Below are positions 25,229 through 36,409 of a stretch of DNA of 64,000 nt, one piece after another. A program made the position numbers and the translations under genes. Each line of letters begins with the position of its first letter. The stretch's first letter is position 1. Source of the DNA: Ampullaceana balthica (lineage: Eukaryota > Mollusca > Gastropoda > Lymnaeidae); assembly GCA_944989445.1 (NCBI GenBank), contig CALYLW010000069.1, positions 806,001 through 870,000 of the forward strand, read 5' to 3'. Below the pieces are notes generated by a model. It was given only the letters and a program-made list of their open reading frames with translations. It did no database searches and had not been told where the DNA came from.

Positions 25229-27165
25229 TAATTTGTCAAAGTTTACCTTCATAAATATTGCTTATCAAATCAAAGTTTACCTTCATAAATATTGCTTATC
25301 AAATCAAAGTTTACCTTCATAAATATTGATTATCAAATCAAAGTTTACCTTCATAAATATTGCTTATCAAATCAAAGTTTACCTTCATAAATATTGCTTA
25401 TCAAATCAAAGTTTACCTTCATAAATATTGCTTATCAAATCAAAGTTTACCTTCATAAATATTGCTTATCAAATCAAAGTTTACCTTCATAAATATTGCT
25501 TATCAAATCAAAGTTTACCTTCATAAATATTGCTTATCAAATCAAAGTTTACCTTCATAAATATTGCTTATCACATCAAAGTTTACCTTCATAAATATTG
25601 CTTATCAAATCAAAGTTTACCTTCATAAATATTGCTATCAAATCAAAGTTTACCTTCATAAATATTGCTTATCGAATCAAAGTTTACCTTCATACATATT
25701 GCTTATCAAATCAAAGTTTACCTTCATAAATATTGCTATCAAATCAAAGTTTACCTTCACAAATATTGCTTATCAAATCAAAGTTTACCTTCATAAATAT
25801 TGCTTATCAAATCAAAGTTTACCTTCATAAATATTGCTTATCAAATCAAAGTTTACCTTCATAAATATTGATTATCAAATCAAAGTTTACCTTCATAAAT
25901 ATTGATTATCAAATCAAAGTTTACCTTCATAAATATTGCTTATCAAATCAAAGTTTACCTTCATAAATATTGCTTATCAAATCAAAGTGTACCTTCATAA
26001 ATATTGCTTATCAAATCAAAGTTTACCTTCATAAATATTGCTTATCAAATCAAAGTTTACCTTCATAAATATTGCTTATCAAATCAAAGTTTACCTTCAT
26101 AAATATTGCTTATCAAATCAAAGTTTACCTTCATAAATATTGCTATCAAATCAAAGTTTACCTTCATAAATATTGCTTATCGAATCAAAGTTTACCTTCA
26201 TACATATTGCTTATCAAATCAAAGTTTACCTTCATAAATATTGCTATCAAATCAAAGTTTACCTTCATAAATATTGCTTATCAAATCAAAGTTTACCTTC
26301 ATAAATATTGCTTATCAAATCAAAGTTTACCTTCATAAATATTGCTTATCAAATCAAAGTTTACCTTCATAAATATTGCTTATCAAATCAAAGTTTACCT
26401 TCATAAATATTGCTTATCAAATCAAAGTTTACCTTCATAAATATTGCTATCAAAATCAAAGTTTACCTTCATAAATATTGCTTATCAAATCAAAGTTTAC
26501 CTTCATAAATATTGCTTATTAAATCAAAGTTTACCTTCATAAATATTGCTTATCAAATCAAAGTTTACCTTCATAAATATTGATTATGAAATCAAAGTTT
26601 ACCTTCATAAATATTGATTATCAAATCAAAGTTTACCTTCATAAATATTGATTATCAAATCAAAGTTTACCTTCATAAATATTGCTTATCAAATCAAAGT
26701 TTACCTTCATAAATATTGCTTATCAAATCATAGTTTACCTTCAAAAATATTGCTTATCAAATCAAAGTTTACCTTCATAAATATTGCTTATCAAATCAAA
26801 GTTTACCTTCATAAATATTGCTTATCAAATCAAAGTTTACCTTCATAAATATTGCTATCAAATCAAAGTTTACCTTCATAAATACTGCTTATCAAATCAA
26901 AGTTTACCTTCATAAATATTGCTTATCAAATCAAAGTTTACCTTCATAAATATTGCTATCAAATCAATGTTTACCTTCATAAATATTGCTTATCAAATCA
27001 AAGTTTACCTTCATAAATATTGCTTATCAAATCAAAGTTTACCTTCATAAATATTGCTTATTAAATCAAAGTTTACCTTCATAAATATTGCTATCAAATC
27101 AAAGTTTACCTTCATAAATATTGCTATCTAATCAAAGTTTACCTTCATAAATATTGATTATCAAA
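25229..27165. repeat. 34-bp AT-rich minisatellite, about 57 copies
   Basis: The unit is marked by ATCAAAGTTTACCTTCATAA and ATATTGCTTATC. Main variants are a shortened GCTATC form, a GATTATC form and scattered single changes (for example CATACATATTG at 25694 and 26200). Two segments around 25575-25830 and 26083-26340 carry the same ordered variants, pointing to a block duplication of about 508 bp. The array begins within 45 bp of the 15-bp array. Confidence 0.97.
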
Positions 27166-27986
27166 ATGTTTTATTGATGAACGCTAAGAACCGTAATCTT
27201 AATACAAGTTTTATACAAAAGTTTTGAGTTTGACAAGCCATTTCTGGATTCTAGACGAGTTGCTCCTTAATCTTAGAAATGCAAGTTTCTCATCAAGGCA
27301 TTAAAGTGAATGTAGCCTAACAAACTCTATTTAAAGACAATAACACGATTTTAACAAAAAAGTGTATTGCGTTAATTTAGTTTTTAACGAAAAGAAAAAA
27401 ATTAAGCATTTCTTGAAAGCCACTCAATCTCTATAATTTTTATGATCCTTTGAGTACAATACAAAATATAATGGTAATCCGTTCGACACGACTTGAAATA
27501 CAATTGTTAGCCGAACGGACAATGATTTTTTTTGAAAGTGTGAAAATGCCCTTTAACACCAATGTCTCATGAACGATCCGACCCGTGAATCGATAGCCAG
27601 TCACTCAGCTCCCATCTTCTACAGTGTCAGCATTCGTGTTACCACTCGAAATTCACTCTCCCGTGCGCTATTTATCTTTTGTTTTAAGTTTTCAACGTCT
27701 TCTTCCTCGCCGCGTCATCTGCCGTAATGCAATTTTTCAGCAGTGTCATCAAACGGCCATTTCATTATTTGATCATTTAATTGCAAGCTGTTCACAGACG
27801 TACCAATATATTTCTGTGATGAGTTGGGTGCCAATGAATTGAGATCACTGACATGGTTTAATGTATGAAGCCAAGTTAGTGCATGGAGCAAGGACAATAC
27901 TCTCACGCTGGAATGCGATCTAAAAGAAGAGTTCTCCTAAAACAATCTTTATTGGGTCGTGTGCTGGATGTGTTTCCTTTTATTAA
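27166..27986. other. AT-rich intergenic sequence
   Basis: Unique DNA, no gene recognised. A short G+C-richer patch lies at 27560-27740. Confidence 0.5.
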
Positions 27987-27994
27987 TGTTTTAC

Positions 27995-28175
27995 GAGTGG
28001 CGTAACTAGGATTTGTAGGGATTTGGGGGCCCGGGGGCTTGGCCTCTTTTGGGGCCCTGCATACATCGCGGTGGCGTAATATTTAATGCAAAAAAAATTT
28101 CTGACACTCCTCAAGTGGGGGAATGGGGGAATTTCGAATTTGGAACCTCCTCCCCTACCCTTAGCTACGCCACTG
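27995..28175. mobile_element. hAT-type MITE, 181 bp, perfect 8-bp duplication
   Basis: The left end reads GAGTGGCGTAACTAGG (first base probably mutated from C) and the right end is the inverse of CAGTGGCGTAGCTAAGGG. Perfect 8-bp flanks TGTTTTAC lie at 27987-27994 and 28176-28183. The interior has GGGGCCC words and no coding capacity. The ends resemble those of the large hAT at 2146 (CAGTGGCGTCACTAGGG), so the two may belong to related families. Confidence 0.92.
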
Positions 28176-28183
28176 TGTTTTAC

Positions 28184-28895
28184 AATCAACAGTCCAACAG
28201 GGGATAGTTAATTTAAACATTTGTTTTTTAAAATAAGTAATATGTTTTACTTTTATCTTCATTTTTTTTTAAAAACATAGTTTCAATATAAAATTTAACA
28301 ATGCCTTTGTAACATTTTCACGTTTAAATAAATACTTTCTATTTTACTGTATCCGATTCAGATTATATGAATTGCGCATTAGCATTCACCACAAATAGGT
28401 AGTTTTATTAAAAAATGTATTTCACATTTATTGACAATTCTTAATGTTATTACCTTTACATAACTTCTATAAGCACCTCTACTGTACTCTTAGATACCTA
28501 AGACAAAAGACCTAAATCTAATTTTAGAAAAGCTTCATTAAAAGTTAAAAATAAGGACCCTGGTGGGAACGAGACATCTATGGTAATGGCGTCTTATTAA
28601 TTGGAAATAAGATAGCAGCCCGAGTTAATTTTTGTTTTGGCTAGAGGCTGAAGTTCAAGTTTAACAATTTTCCCATTAGAATTGAGTTTAAAAAATACAA
28701 GAGATATAGCGTATATACAAAAATATATTCAGTGTCCATGTCCCTGTCCGTGCATGTATAAAATATCGCATGTCTTAGATTTGTTCCATGAATTATTAAA
28801 AAAAATTAATCTGAAGCTTAGCCATAAGGTTACAATATCATTTTTCAACATACCGGTCAATTAAGAAGAATCAATTCTTTTCCTTAGCCTGCACA
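28184..28895. other. AT-rich intergenic sequence
   Basis: Unique AT-rich DNA without supported genes. Confidence 0.5.
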
Positions 28896-29452
28896 TACCG
28901 TATATATTCGTTCTATAGCCCGTTCGTTCATAAGCCGACGCACTTTTGGAAGAGAAAAGTATTAAATGTGTATAATACAAAAAAAAAGGACAGTTTTTAA
29001 AAAATGGTACATATTTTTTTAAAACTACAAGCTAAATCGGTCATTATGATTGTTTACTTTGTACTGCCTATCTTTGTCTTTCTGCTCTTTGTTAAGCAAG
29101 AGTTACCGATATTTAAAAAAAAATATTTGTTAAACAGTGACGAAAGGGCGTACATTAAAATCCATGGTTGAAAACAACATTTGTAAAACAATTTATTAAA
29201 ACGTTCACAAAAATAAATAAAATGATTAAAAAAGGTAAGTGCTGATTTACGATATTATATGATAGCTTCTGATAGAGCAGTCGAATCTTATAGAATGTAG
29301 AAAAGGACATTGATAATCTACAATAACACCACCAATATTCAATATCCATGCAGAAATCACCTATGACCCGCTCATAAGCCGACCCCCCCCCCACTTTTCC
29401 CCCTAGATTTTGTCCGAAAAAAAGGTCGGCTTGCGAGCGAGTATATACGGTA
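28896..29452. mobile_element. inverted-repeat element with TACCGTATATA ends
   Basis: The left end TACCGTATATATTCG pairs with the right end CGAGTATATACGGTA. Both ends carry inner TAAGCCGAC-type words (left CATAAGCCGACGC). The right end also forms its own hairpin: GCTCATAAGCCGACC (29369-29383) against GGTCGGCTTGCGAGC (29425-29439), with a C-run in the loop. The middle is AT-rich and noncoding. Elements with this end sequence are, to my memory, widespread non-autonomous repeats in animals. A target duplication longer than TA is not evident. Confidence 0.7.
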
Positions 29453-29795
29453 ATATCTGGAGAATTCGTACAAACCAATACCTATACCATCTGCACAAAG
29501 ACCCACCCATCGTCACAAGTATTAAAAAAGGAAGACTACGCTGGGCAGGACATGTTGAAAGGATGCCCGAGTGTAGAGCACCAAATATTATTTACGGGCA
29601 GAAACCAGGGGACAAGACGACTCACTGGTCGCCCAAGACTGAGGTGGATCGATGATGTGGAAACGGACCTGCAACAGCTGGGGGTTCGGGCATGGAGAAG
29701 GAAAGCCATCGATCGACCCGAATGGAAGGATGTGGTGGAGCAGGCCAGGGCTCTACATGGGATGTAGCGCCACTGATGATGATGATGCACATGAT
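29453..29795 (+). mobile_element. LINE 3'-end fragment, copy 2
   Basis: It starts directly at the end of the TACCGTATATA element. Translation gives NIWRIRTNQYLYHLHKD, then KKGRLRWAGHVERMPE in one frame and, after a frame change near 29575, GRPRLRWIDDVETDLQQLG, WRRKAIDRPEWKDVVEQAR and ALHGM-stop. These are the typical C-terminal motifs of many LINE polyproteins. The DNA ends TGTAGCGCCACTGATGATGATGATG, i.e. the family's TGTAGCGCCAC end followed by a (GAT)n tail. It is a 5'-truncated dead copy. Confidence 0.85.
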
Positions 29796-30325
29796 AACAG
29801 AAATTAATTTAATCCCCGTCATCGTCGTCTTTTTGAATCATGTGAAATGAGAACTATTCCAAATTTGATCAAGACCTATTGATACACTTAGAAACCTTTG
29901 GGATTCAAGGTCATATTTTCACATTCGTATATAGTACCCATAAGGCACTTTTCAAATCTTCCAAAGGCATTTAAAATAATTATTATTTTAATAATAAGTA
30001 AGACCATAAGTCAATAAAAAATCTTTTCTGACTTACTTTATAACATTTAAAAATATTTTTCTTTTGCTGATTTTCTTGCAGCAATCTACAATATGTTAAT
30101 AAATCTGTATATACCGGTGTATCACCCGTCAAAAATGACGGAAGTTTTCAAAATAAATACACATCAGATTAAAAAAGAACGCAATACAAAATTTTCATTT
30201 ATTTTTATTTGATTCATTTATTATCATATTGAACAATTTTATGCGGAACGTTAAAAAAAGTGTTATTTTTGGTGCAGTCATTTGGTGCGCTGCTATCTAA
30301 AATGAGAAATTAGCATTACATTACA
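29796..30325. other. AT-rich intergenic sequence
   Basis: Unique AT-rich DNA with no supported feature. Confidence 0.5.
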
Positions 30326-30720
30326 GGGGATACGGTGGTCGAGTGGCAGTGCTCTCGACTGGAGTACCGATGGTCACGGGTTCGAATCCATGGGAAGCCA
30401 TGGATTTGTTCCCGGGGCCTAGGGCGTCCCCGAGTCCACCCAGCTTCGAGTGGGTACCTAACGCATAGTTAGGGAAAATAAAAAAGGCGGCTGGGTAATG
30501 CGTTGAACCCTTATAGCCGTTGCATGTGAACGCTGCCATCACTTGCCAAAATCAACTGCTGCCTTGCAGATGGTCTTGGCTGACCAAAGGCTATGTAAGC
30601 ACATCCAGAAAAAACAGCAGGCTGAAGTCGGAGACCACGGGCCAATTGGCGCAAAACTCGTCGGCTCGCAATTATGTATATTGATTATAGGATGCACTTA
30701 GAAGAACAAATAAATTTGTA
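30326..30720 (+). mobile_element. tRNA-derived SINE
   Basis: The head carries an RNA polymerase III A box, TGGTCGAGTGGC (30336-30347), and a perfect B box, GGTTCGAATCC (30379-30389), at the spacing found in tRNA genes. A full cloverleaf with a closing acceptor stem is not evident. Instead of ending in a tRNA 3' end, the repeat continues for about 300 bp of unrelated body (GTGGGTACCTAACGCATAG, GGCGGCTGGGTAATGCG, and so on). It peters out in an A/T-rich tail (AAATAAATTTGTAAG). This is the structure of a SINE. The body's family is not identified, and I cannot place the target duplication. Confidence 0.8.
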
Positions 30721-31019
30721 AGTAAATTATACCAAGATTGTGCTAATTTTAATCAGTTTTATTATTATGTTTTTTTGGTTTTTCTGTTTTCTTGATATAA
30801 ACTTTTTTAAAAGCCTTTAACTATTAATCTCAGACACACACACAAATTTTTTTTTAATATTTAAAAAATACATCATCAAAGTTTAAGGAAAATAATATTT
30901 AAGACCAAAATTTGGCCGGCCTATCGCAGTATCCATTTTCTTTTCATTGAAATTAACATTTATACTGCTATAAAAAAATTACAAATGTAGTAATAGATGA
31001 ATATCTATGATGTTTCACC
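30721..31019. other. AT-rich intergenic sequence
   Basis: No feature recognised apart from short (CA)n and A-runs. Confidence 0.45.
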
Positions 31020-32220
31020 ACCTATATAGCCATGCTTGTCCCTCTCGTCCCATTCGATAGTCACCGCCTCCCCCTCCCCACCGCCCCGTCCCTAACACCC
31101 ACCACCATTGTTCATCCTTATCAATCTAATGTTCGCATGTTGACCATTGTCACCTCCTGAAAACGAGAAGGCGCTAGACGCCATGTTTGAGTATATTATG
31201 TCGGGTTCAACGAGGGCACATCGCCCGGGGCGTCAAATTACTTTTAATAGCGCCGAGCGTACCGGCTTGTCCCCGCGCCACCATTGTATCAATCCTGGTA
31301 TGTTTATATGTAGGGGAGCCCAACTATGGAGTCACTGGGGCGGAGCGGAGCAAGTGCCATGCACAAAGGAACGGACACGAGGAGGGTGCTCCCCCATACA
31401 AGGGGACACGGCTCCCCCATACAATGATCCCTGAAGAAAAGATTATTGCCTGATGTGCGAACAACTCGGAGAATGTAATTATTGAGTTAAATCGATTCCA
31501 CAAATGGGGACTCGACTATATTTCATTCCTGGACGCTGAAAACGTGTTAGCTCCAACATAAAAATAAAATAAAACCCAGAGCAAATAATTACTTTTTCGC
31601 CTCGGAGAATGACGCGGTGTTTACCGTAATGAGCTTTTGATGATAGTTTAAATATGAAATTTTCATTTTCTTTCACGCCCGGGAGAAACTGTTAATTTAC
31701 AATGAATCGCATTTAGAGTCAGCGTCGTGTTGCTAGATAAACACTTGTCTCGTGAAATCTGTTCAATGTCTTGATAAACACCGACGTCCGGACTCATGAG
31801 TTGAACGTCCATCAGACCCCTTGTGTGTCCTTCACCCTCCGTTTTCTTTGAAAACGTCGGCCACCAATAACCTTGTAATGTGAGATCAGCCAAGATAAAG
31901 CGTCGTAATGTAGAGATCTTAATGGCAGAGCGAGACGAACAATAATTTGAGGACAGTGCCAGGAGTGAACTATGTTTGCTTGCTCCCCATACACGGGGGT
32001 CCGAGGCCGAGGATGTAGTATGAGAACTTGAGGTACGCGGGACCCAGTGAAGCGGTACTAAAAGGGAGAGGAGTACTTTGGACTGTTCGAGACCGGTGCT
32101 AGTAAGTGCGCCGTAATAACGAGTACTTAAACCGGAAGTTGATGAAGACAGCAGGCTCTCATGGCCAACAGTATCCGTCAGAGATTTGTGACGTCTTCTG
32201 GTCATCTTTGATTTCGATCA
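31020..32220. other. G+C-rich unique stretch (candidate regulatory DNA)
   Basis: Two richer blocks, about 31020-31450 and 31690-32200. The first has several ATTGT/ACAAWG words (ACCATTGTTC, ACCATTGTC, ACAATGATC, ACAAAGG), which fit HMG/SOX-type sites, and a direct repeat GCTCCCCCATACAA at about 31389 and 31412. Open frames on both strands have no recognised product. I infer candidate cis-regulatory DNA, untested. Confidence 0.3.
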
Positions 32221-32816
32221 CGTTGTTCCAAATAAATATTTTTTTCTTCTTTAGAATCGTTTCATTCCTTTGTCATAAGTATTTTATACAACAACAAAAA
32301 ATGCAAGACATCCTTTTAATTTTTGCCTCTACAACGTGGTGTGTATACCGTGGCCGACTTTAGGATTTCCTATTTCTTGTTGACTTTCAGAGCATGAATA
32401 GCTGGACAGGTCACCTTCTTGCTTCAGTTTTCTAAGGCTGTAGTGTCGACAAATTCATTCAAACAAAAAAAAATATCAAGTTAAGAGTTGAAGAATTTCT
32501 TTATGAAGACAAAGTACTCGTATAGATTTTATACGAAACATGTAATTTATAGTTTTTTTATTTGCTAATTTTCAGGAATTAAATTTTGAATTAGTGTAAT
32601 ATCCAAAAAACTTGTTTTTAAAAATTATACTTATAAATTAAACGCCGTTCATGTGATCATTCCAACCCAAACTTCTCGAAAGTATAGAAGCAAACTGAGA
32701 TGATGACTTCAAGAAACAATGAACTGATGGGAAATGTTCAATGTGTTATCATGTATGAGCCAACACTGCTAAAGCTGGCAATACTAGAAAAGAGAGAGTC
32801 ATCTTAAACAGTTTTT
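32221..32816. other. AT-rich intergenic sequence
   Basis: No supported feature. Confidence 0.5.
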
Positions 32817-33568
32817 GGGATGTCACAGCTGTATATCATAATTTGTTCGAATGTCACATCTCTAGGTCATGGTGTGCTGGGATGTCACAGCTGTATATCA
32901 TGTTTTGTTGGAATGTCACATCTCTGGGTAATGGTGTGCTGGGATGTCACAGCTGTATATCATGTTTTGTTGGAATGTCACATCTCTAGGTAATGGTGTG
33001 CTGGGATGTCACAGCTGTAATTCATGTTTTGTTGGAATTTCACATCTATAGGTAATGGTGTGCTGGGATGTCACAGCTGTATATCATGTTTTGTTGGAAT
33101 GTCACATCTCTAGGTCATGGTGTGCTGAGGATGTCACAGCTGTATTTCAAGTTTTTTTGGAATGTCACATCCCTAGGTCATGTTTTGCTGGGATGTCATA
33201 GTTGTAGATCATGTTTTGCTGGAATGTCACATCTCTAGGTCATGTTTTGCTGGGATGTCACAGTTGTATATCATGTTTTGTTGGAATGTCACATCTATGG
33301 GTCATGTTTTGCTGGGATGTCACAGTTGTATATCATGTTTTGTTGGAATGTCACATCTCTATGTCATGTTTTGCTGGGATGTCACAGTTGTAGATCATGT
33401 TTGTTGGAATGTCACATCTCTAGGTCATGGTGTGCTGGGATGTCACAGCTGTATATCATGTATTGTTGGAATGTCACATCTCTAGGTAATGTTTTGCTGG
33501 GATATCACAGCTGTAGATCATGTTATGTTGGAATGTCACATCTCTAGGTCATGTTTTGTTGGGATGTC
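32817..33568. repeat. 62-bp minisatellite made of two 31-bp halves, 12 copies
   Basis: Half A is marked by GGGATGTCACAGCTGTATAT and half B by GGAATGTCACATCTCTAGG. The two halves share GGnATGTCACA and a TCATGnTnTGCTG/GTTG end, so the 62-bp unit is a diverged dimer. Left copies end GGTGTGCTG and right copies TTTTGCTG, showing local homogenisation. Two or three frames are open for part of the array, which reflects the repeat and not a gene. Confidence 0.95.
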
Positions 33569-34274
33569 TGAGCTTCAGCTGATGGTATAACGGGATGGTG
33601 CTTTGTGATCAGTTTTTGATTTCAAAGGCTGCAAGAACAAACACGCTTAATAAACAGCGTGTTAGTGTTGACCTCATGCATTGGATACAATTCTCTCTAG
33701 TAACTTTACCGTTCACTTTTAGTCACAACATTACATTTTTGAGTTGTCATTACTTGCATTGCTCTAGTTGTTGCTGGTGTTGGTTGCCATGGTGGTGACG
33801 TAGGGATATCTTCAATCTCCAATCTAAAGCAAATTTCACAAAATATGTGACTCAACTCAATTTTACGCTCTTTAATATGACAATTTTTTAAAACCAATGC
33901 ATCGCCGCATGAATGTAGCATATTTTGCGACTATGATTTCAAATAACTTTTTTAGTGTTAATGGTTGAGTTTAATTGTTGTTATAAGACAATGATGACGC
34001 AGGCGGGACACATCAGGAAATCAGGAAGCTGAACCTCAAAACCCACCTGACATTGGGTCACGCCTTGTAAATGTGACGTGAAATAAATTAAATCCTAATA
34101 AAGCAGCGCGCTTTGACGACATCGGCTTCTCCCCCCACCCCCACCCCCAGCACGCCCACCTAATCCTACTGTACCAGCTACCCTCCCAGGCCGGGCACGG
34201 GCCCATGTTGACGCAGGTGCCGGGTCTGAATGACAGAAAGATGAGATGCCCCCCCCTTCCTCCTTGTGGCTGAT
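33569..34274. other. intergenic sequence
   Basis: Unique DNA with a C-rich patch at 34130-34260. Nothing supported as a gene. Confidence 0.45.
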
Positions 34275-34818
34275 GCGGTATTACAATGATGCGACAGGGC
34301 ATGATTAGGACACATCACACATCACACACCAGACATCGCTCCAGACAGAGTTTTACAATGATGCGACAGGGCATGATTAGGACACATCACACATCACACA
34401 TCGCTCCAAACAGAGTTTTACAATGATGGGACAGGGCATGATTAGGACACATCACACATGACACATCGCTCCAAACAGAGTTTTACAATGATGTGACAGG
34501 GCATGATTAGGACACATCACACATCACACACCATACATCGCTCCAAACAGAGTTTTACAATGATGCGACAGGGCATGATTAGGACACATCACACATCACA
34601 CATCGCTCCAAACACAGTTTTACAATGATGGGACAGGGCATGATTAGGACACATCACACATCACACATCATACATCGCTCCAAACAGAGTTTTACAATGA
34701 TGCGACAGGGCATGATTAGGACACATCACACATCACACATCGCCCCAAACAGAGTTTTACAATGATGCGACAGGAAATGATTAGGACACATCACACATCG
34801 CCCCAAAAAGAGTTTTTC
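34275..34818. repeat. 65/72-bp minisatellite, 8 copies
   Basis: The unit is marked by TTTTACAATGATGCGACAGG and GCATGATTAGGACACATCAC. Spacings between successive TTACAATG words are 72, 65, 65, 72, 65, 72 and 65, because some copies have an extra 7 bp (CACCAGA or CACCATA type). A nested CACATCACA micro-repeat sits in each unit. Confidence 0.95.
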
Positions 34819-35899
34819 ACATTAAAAAAAATCCCATAACCGACCCTTTAAAGCTGCTCTGCCAAGACTACTGTAAAGCTCCTCTTGTGCTAAGATTTAA
34901 AACAAATATTCTAAACTTAAGTGGTTCGTTTTTTAAATTTATTTTATTTTATTTCATTGCGACATTTCCTACTTTTCATCTGTTATGCGAAATAATTTTT
35001 TAATCAAGACTTGCGAAGATACATCTTAATAACATCATTTTTATGTCTGGAACCGTTTCTCTGGGCGCACGTTCTTTTATAACTGTTAATTTTTATTATT
35101 ATATTAATATATAAGTATAAGCTTCATTTTGCGGTTTGCTCATTATATAACATTTCTTTCGTGGCCGTACATTTCTCAGCATTTCCTGCGTTTGGTCTGA
35201 GGTTGATATTGAGTTTGTATTGGGACAACCGATATTTATGCGGGTCTTGCTGCTCTGCTGGAAGTCATTCTTTTAAGGCTCACTATCTACAGCTATTACC
35301 AAATAAGAAGGTATGCCAGGTACACAGCTGTTTCATAGGAAATCCCATCCTCCAAACATTTTAGAATCATGAGGGATTTTAAATATTTTCGTCCCTCAGA
35401 AAAAAGTTCAAACTTTTAAAAAGCATGCTTAAGAATCATTGTTAAGTTTAAGATTTCTTTTCGTCTCTATGCTGTCTAAATTCATACTGACAATGCTGTA
35501 GGGAAGGTGGCGGTGGTCTGTTTGTGATATGAACCAAAGCCCGTCACAACAGAGTTCACTGTATTATTGCATTTGTTTTTTTTTGTTTTTTTTTAATCTA
35601 TTTTTTTCTGTGTGTGTCACTCATGAATTTCCTTAAAATATGTAATTTTTGTGTAAACATAACCTAAATAGAGGACTACCTACGTCAACCTCCGTTCTTT
35701 TACGGGTAACACGGATTACATTTAGAGTATCGGAGACCGCACATGTCCAGTTAAAGTCGCCAAGACCAAACTATTCCAAGACACCATGCGCAGAACTGAT
35801 GTCCAGCTGGCATGATACCCTAACTGCATGCCTTCATCAATCGCATTGACTTCATTTCATCAAACATTTTTTCCCCTTCAAAACTGAGATGAGATGTCA
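34819..35899. other. AT-rich intergenic sequence
   Basis: No supported feature. T-runs at 35577-35606. Confidence 0.5.
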
Positions 35900-36378
35900 T
35901 CAAATTTTGTTTTTCGGTGTGGGGTGGCAAGAGACGGTTTGCGTACTTAATAAATCCCATCATTTCAAGCGGTGGAAAGTGTGTGTGTGGTGGGGGGGGG
36001 GTAGGCGGGGGGAGTCAGCAATTTCTAGGAACTGTTATCTCGGCCCCCCAACATAGCCGGGGCTTGGCTCGATGGCTGGCACAATCCGATGTCAATTTGT
36101 CGTGATTTACTGCTTTTGGTGGCTCCACGATCCGCGCGGTAATAGCGACTCAATTTCGCTCCAATTACCGCGCCATCAGCCCTGTTCCGATAGCAGGCCA
36201 AACACTAATGAATAGGGCTGGATCATGCACAATCGGCCATTACTGAAATTGGGCCTAATTGCCTTGGTGAAGAGAAACGCTCTATCAGAAGCTGGCTTAC
36301 ACTTACAGCGTTTAATGTCTGTGGATTATTCCAAGAGCTCCCCCCCCCCTTTTTTTAAAAAAAAGTCTTCTACCCTTA

Positions 36379-36409
<31 letters not shown>

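Noticed and set aside
24647..25254. long open frames with 5-residue repeats on both strands
   Set aside because: They are readouts of the 15-bp minisatellite in several frames at once, so at most one could be coding and none has support.
22400..28484. paired ends (GTACAGTAGGGTG and inverse of GTACAGTAGAGGTG) of a 6-kb transposon carrying the transposase-like gene
   Set aside because: The match is short and the flanking 8-mers (AACATGTA and TACTCTTA) differ, so target duplication is absent.
30336..30400. functional tRNA gene
   Set aside because: A and B boxes are good, but the sequence does not close an acceptor stem and runs on into a SINE body.
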